This document shows, piece after piece, positions 1 through 7,339 of a DNA stretch of 34,002 nucleotides. The notes beneath the pieces are model-generated. The model did no database searches and was not told the DNA's origin. It saw only the letters and a list, made by a program, of their open reading frames with translations. This stretch comes from Lentimicrobiaceae bacterium (GTDB lineage: Bacteria; Bacteroidota; Bacteroidia; Bacteroidales; WCHB1-69), in contig WQWP01000004.1 of NCBI GenBank assembly GCA_009787485.1, positions 1-34,002 on the forward strand. Direction: 5' to 3'. How positions within the stretch are numbered: the first letter of the stretch is position 1; every line of letters begins with the position of its first letter. Position numbers and translations under genes: made by a program.

Positions 1-207
1 AAAAACGGCATCCAACAAGCCTACAACCACGGCGTAAAAGTATTTGGCGTAACCGTGCATTACGTTGACGCCGGCATAGACACCGGAAAAATCATCGCAC
101 AAGAATGCTTCAAAGCAGCAGGAACCGAAACCTTAGAACAGATAGAACAAAAGATACATCGTATTGAGCATCAATTGTACCCGAGGGTTATTAAAGAAAT
201 TTTATAG
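1..207 (+). CDS. purN: Phosphoribosylglycinamide formyltransferase (PurN), C-terminal part
   Basis: This is the last 68 codons of a gene that begins before the window and ends with TAG. PurN transfers a formyl group from 10-formyl-tetrahydrofolate to glycinamide ribonucleotide, the third step of purine synthesis. The visible stretch VTVHYVDAGIDTGKIIAQ matches the PurN signature (VTVHFVDEGIDTGPII), including the Asp of the active-site DxGxDTG loop. The closing segment, with a Glu-rich helix and HQLYPRVIKEIL, is the normal C-terminus of this family. The purine genes purE and purC follow 860 bases downstream on the same strand, with a convergent barrel gene between them, so they are neighbours by pathway but not one operon. 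Confidence 0.93.
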   Translation, partial: KNGIQQAYNHGVKVFGVTVHYVDAGIDTGKIIAQECFKAAGTETLEQIEQKIHRIEHQLYPRVIKEIL

Positions 208-230
208 CAATATCTTTTTCTAAACACAGA

Positions 231-947
231 CTAAAACAGTGATAACGAGATTCCCAAAGACATAGGGTTTACCGCTGGTCCTTTTCCTTCATTAAACAGT
301 TTGTTTACCTGATAAGAATAATAAACGCCTACAAACTTCCAGCCGCAACGGATATAAGCATCAAAATTTACAGTTTGGCGGTGCGTAGTCAAGAAAAATT
401 TATAATTCTCTTCCGTACCGTTTCCTTCAATGTTTTTTCCTTTATAACGCTGAGAAATTTCCGCTACCAACCCGAGACGCATGCCTACCGTGAGCTTAAA
501 CCCACTTTTATGGCGGTACCTAAACTCTAAAGGAATATTGCAGTTAATATAAGTCATCCTATTGAGTTTCAAACTATCTGAAATGGTTGTGGGAAGAATA
601 AAATATTTAGTCTTGTCGGAAGTAGGATCGTATCTCAGTTGTGCATTCGAAAATTGCGTGTGATATGTGCAACCTACACCCAAACCAAAAGAAATGGGGC
701 TGTTTTTCTTGGCTTTAAAATCCCATAAAACCGCCACATTAAACCCGGGGTTAAATTTGGGCGTAACGTTGCCGGGTAAGTTCATCCAAAAGGAATGAAA
801 AACATCTACCACCAACCGATCTCTAAAGGTTTCTACTGCTTCTTTTTGCAGGTTTTGGGTAAAGTCTTGGTTGATTTGTTCTTGAGAAAAAGCGGAAAAA
901 CCTAAACAAAAACAGATACAAATTAAGATTATTTTAGAAAGTTTCAT
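231..947 (-). CDS. Outer-membrane beta-barrel protein (PorT-like porin family)
   Basis: A 238-residue exported protein. Residues 1 to about 21 form a signal peptide with a short charged start, a hydrophobic core and FSAFSQ at the cleavage region. The rest alternates polar and hydrophobic residues in strands, for example YINCNIPLEFRYRHKSG followed by FKLTVGMRLGLVAEI, a pattern typical of the Bacteroidota outer membrane beta-barrel domain (IPLEFRYR is a recurrent motif). The chain ends in a phenylalanine after MSLGISLSLF, as barrel proteins often do for BAM recognition. It is convergent with purN and divergent from purE. A specific role, such as the T9SS protein PorT, cannot be assigned from sequence alone. 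Confidence 0.75.
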   Translation of the reverse strand: MKLSKIILICICFCLGFSAFSQEQINQDFTQNLQKEAVETFRDRLVVDVFHSFWMNLPGNVTPKFNPGFNVAVLWDFKAKKNSPISFGLGVGCTYHTQFSNAQLRYDPTSDKTKYFILPTTISDSLKLNRMTYINCNIPLEFRYRHKSGFKLTVGMRLGLVAEISQRYKGKNIEGNGTEENYKFFLTTHRQTVNFDAYIRCGWKFVGVYYSYQVNKLFNEGKGPAVNPMSLGISLSLF

Positions 948-1028
948 TCGGAAAAATTTTTAATATGCAAATAAACACAAATTGTGCTATTGTAGTATAT
1001 TTAGATGAAGATTTTTCAGTTTTTTGTT

Positions 1029-1036
1029 TATTTTCG
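1029..1036 (+). promoter_or_regulatory. Probable -7 promoter element of purE-purC
   Basis: TATTTTCG followed by C lies 30 bases before the purE ATG. It matches the Bacteroidota -7 box TAnnTTTG except for C at the seventh position. The same variant precedes three other genes here (20263, 21970, 29019). I see no clear -33 TTG at the usual spacing. Confidence 0.45.
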
Positions 1037-1065
1037 CACGCAAAAAAAACAAGAATTTTTTAATT

Positions 1066-1563
1066 ATGAAACCATTAGTAAGTATCATCATGGGAAGTGT
1101 TTCCGACTTCCCGATTATGGAAGAAGCCGTAAAATTTTTGGAAGAAATGGGTATTGGGTGTGAGATTAATGCCCTGTCGGCTCATCGAACACCGGAATTA
1201 GTTATGAATTTAGCTACAACCGCCAAGGAGCGTGGCATAAAGGTGTTTATAGCCGGAGCCGGTGGCGCAGCACATCTGCCCGGAGTGGTGGCAGCCTGTA
1301 CGTCCATCCCTGTAATCGGCGTTCCTATTAAAGCATCTATCTCTATAGATGGTTGGGATTCAATACTTTCCATTTTGCAAATGCCCGCCGGTATTCCTGT
1401 GGCAACCGTGGCTTTAAATGGCGCCCGAAATGCTGCAATTTTAGCAACACAGATTATTGCAAGCGGAAACGATGAGCTATACGCTAAATTAACCGCGTTT
1501 AAAGAAACAATGAAAAAGAAAGTCATAGAGGCAAACAACAATTTAAAAACAAAAAAGTTATGA
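1066..1563 (+). CDS. purE: N5-carboxyaminoimidazole ribonucleotide mutase (PurE class I)
   Basis: PurE moves the carboxyl group of N5-CAIR to give CAIR in purine synthesis. The 165-residue product carries the family landmarks in order: MGSVSDFPIMEEA near the N-terminus (phosphate-binding GSxSD), SAHRTPE around residue 44 (catalytic His), AGAGGAAHLPGVVA, and LQMPAGIPVATVAL. The length agrees with class I PurE. The start is placed at the ATG at 1066: an in-frame TTG at 1024 would add 14 residues, but that stretch overlaps the promoter-like box at 1029-1036 and resembles nothing in PurE. The stop overlaps the purC start in an ATGA, so the two genes are translationally coupled. Confidence 0.95.
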   Translation: MKPLVSIIMGSVSDFPIMEEAVKFLEEMGIGCEINALSAHRTPELVMNLATTAKERGIKVFIAGAGGAAHLPGVVAACTSIPVIGVPIKASISIDGWDSILSILQMPAGIPVATVALNGARNAAILATQIIASGNDELYAKLTAFKETMKKKVIEANNNLKTKKL

Positions 1564-2237
1564 AATTAGTTTACAAAGGCAAAACAAAAGATGTGTACGA
1601 TAACGGCGACGGTAACCTTCTGTTACAATTTAAAGATGACGTTACCGGTACCGATGGCAAATTCGACCCGGGTGCAAATACAGTAGCACTAAGCATTGAG
1701 GGGGTAGGAAGGTCTTGTGTAAGACTTACTGAATTTTTCTACAACAAAATTGAAGCAGCAGGTATTCCCACACATTTGGTGTCGGCAAATGTTGAAAATG
1801 CGCAAATGATTGTAAAACCCGCTACTATGTTTGGAAAAGGGCTTGAAGTTATTTGCAGGCTTAAAGCTGTGGGTAGTTTTTTAAGAAGATTTGGCGATTA
1901 TTGTACAAACGGACAACCATTAGACTTTTTGGTGGAAACCACTTTAAAAGACGATGAGCGCGGCGATCCGCCCATCACGAAAGATCAGCTTGATATGCTC
2001 GGAATTTTAACCGCGGAAGAGTACGAAATTTTGAAAGACTTAACCAAAAGAATTGCGCGCATTGTTAAGGATGAATTAGCAAAAAAAGGCGCCGAATTGT
2101 ACGATATGAAAATTGAATTTGGCAGGGTTAACGAAAAAATAACGCTTATTGACGAAATTTCCGGAGGGAGCATGCGGGTGTTTAAAGACGGTAAATCTGT
2201 GGATCCGTTGGAAATTCCTGTTATATTATTCGGCTAA
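1560..2237 (+). CDS. purC: SAICAR synthase (PurC)
   Basis: PurC joins aspartate to CAIR with ATP to make SAICAR, the step directly after PurE. The 225-residue product opens with KLVYKGKTKDVY (ATP-binding glycine-lysine loop of the SAICAR synthetase fold) and has LLQFKDDVTGTDG, KPATMFGKGLEVICR, then DDERGDPPI and a final KIEFGR with LIDEISGGSMR, which are the usual substrate and metal-binding motifs. It is a short bacterial-type form. The start overlaps the purE stop by four bases. Its TAA overlaps the stop of the convergent DUF1015 gene by three shared positions, so the two transcripts meet with no gap. Confidence 0.95.
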   Translation: MKLVYKGKTKDVYDNGDGNLLLQFKDDVTGTDGKFDPGANTVALSIEGVGRSCVRLTEFFYNKIEAAGIPTHLVSANVENAQMIVKPATMFGKGLEVICRLKAVGSFLRRFGDYCTNGQPLDFLVETTLKDDERGDPPITKDQLDMLGILTAEEYEILKDLTKRIARIVKDELAKKGAELYDMKIEFGRVNEKITLIDEISGGSMRVFKDGKSVDPLEIPVILFG

Positions 2238-3484
2238 ACCAATTCATGTATCACCAACCCCGAGCGTAATTTCGGCTCAAACCAGGTGGTCTTCGGCGGC
2301 ATAATATTCCCCGTATCCGCAATATCTATTAGTTGTTTCATAGATACCGGATACAACGCAAAAGCTACCGCCATTTCCCCGTTATCCACACGCCGTTTCA
2401 GCTCGCCCAAGCCGCGAATACCGCCCACGAAATCAATCCGTTTGTCGGTACGTAAATCTTTTATTCCCAAAATTTTATCTAACACCAAATCGGAAAGAAT
2501 GGTAACATCTAATACGCCAATCGGGTCGTTGTCGTTGTACGTACCGGCTTTGGCTGTTAATTTGTACCATTTCCCCTCCAAATACATGCTAAATTCGTGC
2601 AATTTGGCAGGTGTGTAAATATCGGCGCCCATTGCTGTAACTTCAAATGTTTCTTTCAACGCATCAATGAGCTGGTCTTTGGTTAATCCGTTCAAATCTT
2701 TTATAACACGGTTATAATCAATAATTTTCAATTGATTATCCGGGAAAATTACCGCCATGAAATAGTTGTATTCTTCTTTGCCGGTGTGGTTTTTGTTTTG
2801 CGCTCGTTTCTCGCCACCCACCAATGCTGCGGCTGCCGTTCTGTGGTGTCCGTCTGCAACGTACAATGCAGGTATCTCTTTTTCAAAAACTTCCTCTATT
2901 TCTTTGTTAATTTTCGGATCATCAATTACCCAAAAATGATGCCCAAAACCATCATCTGCAACAAAATCATACTCCGGTGCTTGCTCTTTTACAATCTTTT
3001 CTACAATTGCATCTATTTTCTTGTTTGCCGGATAAGAGAAAAACACCGGCTCTACATTAGCGTTGGTAATCCGCACATGAATCATGCGGTCTTCCTCTTT
3101 ATCTTTACGGGTAAGTTCGTGTTTTTTGATGTTATTGTTCATATAATCATCAACATGCGCGGCGCCCACAATGCCGTACTGCGTTCTGCCGTTCATGGTT
3201 TGCGCATAAATGTAGAATTTTTCTTCCGGGTCTTGCACCAACCACTTTTTATCTTTAAACATTTTAAAGTTCTCTACCACTTTATCATACACTTCTTGTG
3301 AGTGTTCATCAATTCCTTTCGGAAGATCAATTTCTGCTTTGGTTACATGAAGTAAAGAATAGGGATTTCCTGCTGCTTCCACACGGGCTTCTTCAGAATT
3401 TAATACATCATAAGGGCGTGATGCTAATTGTTTTACAATCTCTTTCGGAGGACGAATTCCTTTAAATGGTTTTACGATAGCCAT
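2234..3484 (-). CDS. DUF1015 family protein
   Basis: A 416-residue cytoplasmic protein without signal peptide or membrane segment. It belongs to the DUF1015 (COG4198) family, recognised by the opening AIVKPFKGIRPP, the SRPYDVLNSEEA segment, NPYSLLHVTKAE, and the central motif YVADGHHRTAAA around residue 209. The DGHHR motif resembles the nucleotide-binding motif of ParB-like and SerK-type kinases, which suggests a phosphotransfer or nucleotide-binding role, but that is inference. In many Bacteroidota the gene sits beside serine biosynthesis genes; here it does not, lying between purC (convergent) and a LutB-like gene upstream on the same strand. A 38-base gap separates the two, so they may be co-transcribed. 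Confidence 0.85.
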   Translation of the reverse strand: MAIVKPFKGIRPPKEIVKQLASRPYDVLNSEEARVEAAGNPYSLLHVTKAEIDLPKGIDEHSQEVYDKVVENFKMFKDKKWLVQDPEEKFYIYAQTMNGRTQYGIVGAAHVDDYMNNNIKKHELTRKDKEEDRMIHVRITNANVEPVFFSYPANKKIDAIVEKIVKEQAPEYDFVADDGFGHHFWVIDDPKINKEIEEVFEKEIPALYVADGHHRTAAAALVGGEKRAQNKNHTGKEEYNYFMAVIFPDNQLKIIDYNRVIKDLNGLTKDQLIDALKETFEVTAMGADIYTPAKLHEFSMYLEGKWYKLTAKAGTYNDNDPIGVLDVTILSDLVLDKILGIKDLRTDKRIDFVGGIRGLGELKRRVDNGEMAVAFALYPVSMKQLIDIADTGNIMPPKTTWFEPKLRSGLVIHELV

Positions 3485-3522
3485 AATGTTTTTTTTTAAG
3501 GTGAATAATATATAAGGTTTTG

Positions 3523-4599
3523 TTATTGATGTTTTTCTTTTTGTGTAATGTTGAAAAATTCGGCTTTACTACTTGAAAAATAGCTTGCGAGTTTCTTGTT
3601 TTTACCAAAATACTTTTTTATGAAAAAATACCGGCGAAATTTTGAGTTTATTTTGTTCATTTTTGAACGTTTGGAAAAAATTCTGAATAAATCAATATTT
3701 TTTTCGTGATTTTTGTTTCGGAATGCCAAATTTTTAAGTTGATTAATGATCAGTTGTGTAAAATTAATTTGCACCGGACATATTTCATTACAATTGCCAC
3801 AAATTGTTGTATTTTCAAATAATTTGGGTGCACGTTTGTTTTCTTCTTTACAATGATATTTTATTAATTCGATGGGAGAAAAAGCTGCGGTTTGTTGATA
3901 AACCGGACAAACTTCTTTACATTTTCCACAATCAATGCAATATAATGTTTCTCTTAACAAATTGTCTTCTAATAATTCTGTAATTCCATTATCATACAAT
4001 AATACATAAACCTCTATTTTTTCCGAAGTATAATTCGTTTCGTCCGATAATTGAAAGTTTTTGGCTGTTATTTTAACCGGAGAAGCAGAAATTACCTTAA
4101 TATCGTCATGATAAACATTGTTTATGCCTTTTTGAAGATATAAAAGCACATCAAGGTCACTTTGTCTAACAACTAAATCATTAATATTTAATATGATAAA
4201 TATTTTTTCAACATTATTAAAACAATTTTTACTGAGTTTATTAATAAAAACAACAGATCCGTTTTCTACCACACCAAAATTTGCCTGAATAACAAGATTT
4301 TCTGCGGTATCATCATTTTTTTCAAGAGAATCAACACTTATTTCTTTAACAAAGTTCTTTTTTTCAAAAAAACCATCGGAAATTTTTGGAATATCAAAAC
4401 AAACTTTATTATAGTTGTTTTTGGATAGATGTTTACATGTAAAACTCACCAATTCTACTTCATCACTAATCCACCTTACTTTAATATCTTTCGAAGATAA
4501 TTTGGTTTCAAAAGCCAACAGGTGTTTCTCCATTTCTTCAATATAAGAGAAGCGAATAAAATTGGCTCTTGTCTTCAAAAATTGTAAATCATTGTGCAT
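3523..4599 (-). CDS. LutB-like LUD-domain protein with two [4Fe-4S] motifs
   Basis: A 358-residue protein whose N-terminal two thirds are a diverged LUD domain (the lactate-utilisation fold), followed by a ferredoxin-like region. Two iron-sulfur motifs are visible: CIDCGKCKEVCPV around residue 221 and ICGNCNEICPV around residue 267. The second has the three-cysteine spacing usual for LutB. LutB works with LutA and LutC in L-lactate oxidation, but neither partner is in this window, so the substrate is uncertain. The C-terminal 70 residues are strongly basic and Asn-rich. The coding sequence is more AT-rich than its neighbours. It reads out of the AT-rich gap at 4600-4864. Confidence 0.78.
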   Translation of the reverse strand: MHNDLQFLKTRANFIRFSYIEEMEKHLLAFETKLSSKDIKVRWISDEVELVSFTCKHLSKNNYNKVCFDIPKISDGFFEKKNFVKEISVDSLEKNDDTAENLVIQANFGVVENGSVVFINKLSKNCFNNVEKIFIILNINDLVVRQSDLDVLLYLQKGINNVYHDDIKVISASPVKITAKNFQLSDETNYTSEKIEVYVLLYDNGITELLEDNLLRETLYCIDCGKCKEVCPVYQQTAAFSPIELIKYHCKEENKRAPKLFENTTICGNCNEICPVQINFTQLIINQLKNLAFRNKNHEKNIDLFRIFSKRSKMNKINSKFRRYFFIKKYFGKNKKLASYFSSSKAEFFNITQKEKHQ

Positions 4600-4660
4600 A
4601 TCTTGTGTATAGTTTGTTAATTTAACTGTAATTCATTGTTCATATTTTTTCATAAAAATT

Positions 4661-4669
4661 TTATCCACA
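4661..4669 (+). other. Perfect DnaA box in an AT-rich divergent gap
   Basis: TTATCCACA is the consensus DnaA-binding 9-mer. It lies in the 265-base gap 4600-4864 between divergent genes. The gap is extremely AT-rich and has long T and A runs. Only weaker look-alikes with two mismatches are seen nearby (for example near 4593 and 4604), so a single box could be chance. Apart from this and the promoter at 4851, I see nothing else in the gap. Confidence 0.35.
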
Positions 4670-4850
4670 AAAAAACAGATTTTTTTAATATGATTTCAAC
4701 AAACCTGTTTCTTTTTTTCATTTATAATATGCTTACAAATAACGTTAAAAAAAATATTAACACTATTAACATCGTTATATTTTATTATTTTTAATTATAT
4801 TTTTTTTTCATTTTTTAAAAGGATATAAAAATTATGTGTCAGTAAATTTT

Positions 4851-4858
4851 TAGTTTTG
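4851..4858 (+). promoter_or_regulatory. -7 promoter element TAGTTTTG
   Basis: TAGTTTTG followed by CA matches the Bacteroidota -7 consensus TAnnTTTG exactly. It ends only six bases before the ATG at 4865, so the predicted transcript would have almost no leader. Confidence 0.6.
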
Positions 4859-4864
4859 CAACCT

Positions 4865-5647
4865 ATGAAAAAATTCTTGTTCTTCTTTCTTTTTTTGCCG
4901 GTAATTTCTTTTTCTCAAGAGCGTATCTCATTAGCAGGCAATGTTTTTGATGGGGTAACTTTTTTTCCGATTACAGAAGCAAATATCTATAATTTCAGTT
5001 CAAAAAAATACAGTTTCACGAATAAGGAAGGAAATTTTGAAATTTTAGCGAAGTTAGGAGATACCATTGTAATTTCAAAACCCATTTATAAGCAAGTTTT
5101 GATAGAAATTACACAAGAAATGATGGATAAAAAGTTTATAGATGTTGCGCTTTTTTTTAAAGTAATCACCTTAAAAGAAATAAATGTTTTTGCATTACCC
5201 GGAACATACGAGGCATTTCAAAAAGATTTTGTGAATGTAAATTTTACGAATTTTTACAGGCAACTACAAGGAACTAGTTTAACCAAACAAGATTTTATTA
5301 ATGCGGAGTTTCTTTCACGAGGAGGACCAAATCTGTTGAGAAATATACCGGCAGCCATGAGCCCAATTTCTGCCCTTTATAATAGATTTAGCAGAAAAAT
5401 GAAATTAGAACGTTTACATCAAGAACTGGTTGATAATCAAGAAGAAATTGATAAATTACCTTTAAAATATAACAGAGAACTGGTAAGTTTATTAACCGGA
5501 TTACATGGCGACGAACTTTTAACCTTTATGGTATTTTGCAGATTTAGTTATTATGATCTAATTCGTTGGTCGCCCGAATTTATCATTTCACAAATTCAAA
5601 GAAAATTCGATGATTTTCAATTTCAAAGAGCATTGCAAGACAATTAA
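4865..5647 (+). CDS. Exported protein with a carboxypeptidase-like regulatory domain
   Basis: A 260-residue secreted or periplasmic protein. MKKFLFFFLFLPVISFSQ is a signal peptide. Residues about 20-100 form a CarboxypepD_reg-like beta-sandwich (LAGNVFDGVTFFPITEANIY, then a TNKEGNFEI turn), the domain found at the N-terminus of TonB-dependent receptors and of many small Bacteroidota envelope proteins. The remainder (LKEINVFALPG, then a helical, charged tail) is not recognised and has no barrel, so this is not a receptor. The ATG at 4865 is chosen over an upstream in-frame TTG at 4856 because the signal peptide starts there and the TTG lies inside the promoter element. The MFS gene follows after 19 bases. 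Confidence 0.72.
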   Translation: MKKFLFFFLFLPVISFSQERISLAGNVFDGVTFFPITEANIYNFSSKKYSFTNKEGNFEILAKLGDTIVISKPIYKQVLIEITQEMMDKKFIDVALFFKVITLKEINVFALPGTYEAFQKDFVNVNFTNFYRQLQGTSLTKQDFINAEFLSRGGPNLLRNIPAAMSPISALYNRFSRKMKLERLHQELVDNQEEIDKLPLKYNRELVSLLTGLHGDELLTFMVFCRFSYYDLIRWSPEFIISQIQRKFDDFQFQRALQDN

Positions 5648-5666
5648 TTACTTAAATAAATAAATT

Positions 5667-7328
5667 ATGACAGAAAAAGTTACAAAATTAATGAAAGATG
5701 TTCCGGCAATACGCTGGACAGCTCTTGTTTTCTTGGCATTTGCCATGTTTTGCGCGTATATCTTTATGGATATATTGTCGCCAGTAAAATCTATTTTGGA
5801 AACCACCAGAGGTTGGGACTCCGAAGCGTTTGGTTTTTACGCAGGATCGGAAACATTTTTAAATGTATTCATCTTCTTCCTGATTTTTGCCGGAATTATT
5901 TTAGATAAAATGGGGGTCCGCTTCACCGCCATTTTATCAGGATTGGTAATGATTGTTGGCGCTCTAATTAATTGGTATTCAGTAACAGAAATGTTTATGG
6001 GCACCGGTTTAGAAACATGGTTCAACAACAACCTGAATTATATTCCGGGCTTTGATGAAATTGGTGTCTCGCCGTTTTATCGAGGTATGCCGGCATCTGC
6101 AAAATTAGCCTCTGTTGGCTTTATGGTTTTTGGTTGTGGCGTGGAAATGGCGGGCATCACCGTATCGCGCGGAATTGTGAAATGGTTTAAAGGTAAAGAA
6201 ATGGCGCTTGCCATGGGCTCCGAAATGGCGTTGGCGCGTTTGGGTGTGGCTACCTGTATGATCTTCTCTCCGCTCATTGCCAAAGCAAACATTTTTGGCG
6301 GCGCAAACGTTTCTCACGCTGTTGCTTTTGGCGTTATTTTATTAATGATTGCGCTGATTATGTTTATTGCCTATTTCTTTATGGATAAGAAATTAGATGC
6401 ACAACTGGGCGAAACAGAAGAAAAAGACGACCCATTTAAAGTGAGCGATATCGGCAAAATTTTTGCCAGCGGCGGCTTCTGGTTGGTGGCGCTGCTTTGC
6501 GTATTGTACTATTCTGCCATATTCCCGTTCCAAAAATATGCGGTAAACATGCTGGAATGCAATTTAACATTTACAACACTACCGGAGGGTTCATTTTGGG
6601 GTACCCCAACAGCCGCGGTCGTTGGATATCTGCTCATGTTGATTGTGGCCGCCACATCATTCATCAGCAACTTCTGTAAAACAAGATCGAAAATTGCACT
6701 TTTATCCATAGCGGTGGTCTTCTTGGTGGTTTTCTGTGTTATGTCTTACAAACAACAGTCTGCAGGCGCTATTTTCGCCGTATTCCCGTTGTTAGCCGTG
6801 GGCATTACACCGATTTTAGGAAACTACATTGACAAAAAGGGTAAAGCAGCCACCATGTTAATGTTGGGCTCTATGTTATTAATTATTTGTCACTTGACGT
6901 TTGCCTTTATTTTACCGTTATTTAAAGGACAAGAGATTGGTGGCGTTGTTTTAGCTTTTTCTACCATCTTGGTTTTAGGCGCTTCTTTCTCATTGGTGCC
7001 GGCATCGTTATGGCCCTCAGTGCCAAAATTAGTAGATCAAAAAGTGATAGGCTCCGCTTTTGCACTTATTTTCTGGATACAAAACATTGGCTTGTGGTTG
7101 TTCCCGTTGTTAATCGGGAAAATCTTAAAAGCTTCTAATACCGACATTGTTGCAAAGGTGGATGCCGGTATCTTGACCTCCCAGGAAGCAGCGGTTAGTT
7201 ATAATTACACCAACCCGTTAATCATGCTTGCGTGCTTAGGCGCTGTAGCGTTGGTATTGGGATTTGTGCTCAAGAGGTGGGATAAAAAGAAAGGTATTGG
7301 GTTGGAGTTGCCGAATATAAAATCATAA
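5667..7328 (+). CDS. Major facilitator superfamily transporter
   Basis: A 553-residue inner-membrane protein with about 12 hydrophobic segments, beginning with ALVFLAFAMFCAYIFMDILS. The segment GIILDKMGVRF is the cytoplasmic loop 2-3 motif A of MFS carriers (G-x3-D-x2-G-x-R), and GNYIDKKGKAA is the matching loop in the second half. The chain is longer than the usual 400-450 residues because of extended periplasmic loops (about residues 110-145 and 290-310). The substrate cannot be told from sequence. The DPP7-type peptidase starts 11 bases downstream, which suggests that the carrier handles peptides or amino acids; that is an inference from context only. Confidence 0.85.
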   Translation: MTEKVTKLMKDVPAIRWTALVFLAFAMFCAYIFMDILSPVKSILETTRGWDSEAFGFYAGSETFLNVFIFFLIFAGIILDKMGVRFTAILSGLVMIVGALINWYSVTEMFMGTGLETWFNNNLNYIPGFDEIGVSPFYRGMPASAKLASVGFMVFGCGVEMAGITVSRGIVKWFKGKEMALAMGSEMALARLGVATCMIFSPLIAKANIFGGANVSHAVAFGVILLMIALIMFIAYFFMDKKLDAQLGETEEKDDPFKVSDIGKIFASGGFWLVALLCVLYYSAIFPFQKYAVNMLECNLTFTTLPEGSFWGTPTAAVVGYLLMLIVAATSFISNFCKTRSKIALLSIAVVFLVVFCVMSYKQQSAGAIFAVFPLLAVGITPILGNYIDKKGKAATMLMLGSMLLIICHLTFAFILPLFKGQEIGGVVLAFSTILVLGASFSLVPASLWPSVPKLVDQKVIGSAFALIFWIQNIGLWLFPLLIGKILKASNTDIVAKVDAGILTSQEAAVSYNYTNPLIMLACLGAVALVLGFVLKRWDKKKGIGLELPNIKS

Positions 7329-7339
7329 AGAGTGCCGGT

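Noticed and set aside
2732-3301. A 189-codon frame opposite the DUF1015 gene
   Set aside because: The composition (long Phe/Ile/Val runs) is that of an antisense shadow and the minus-strand frame is conserved.
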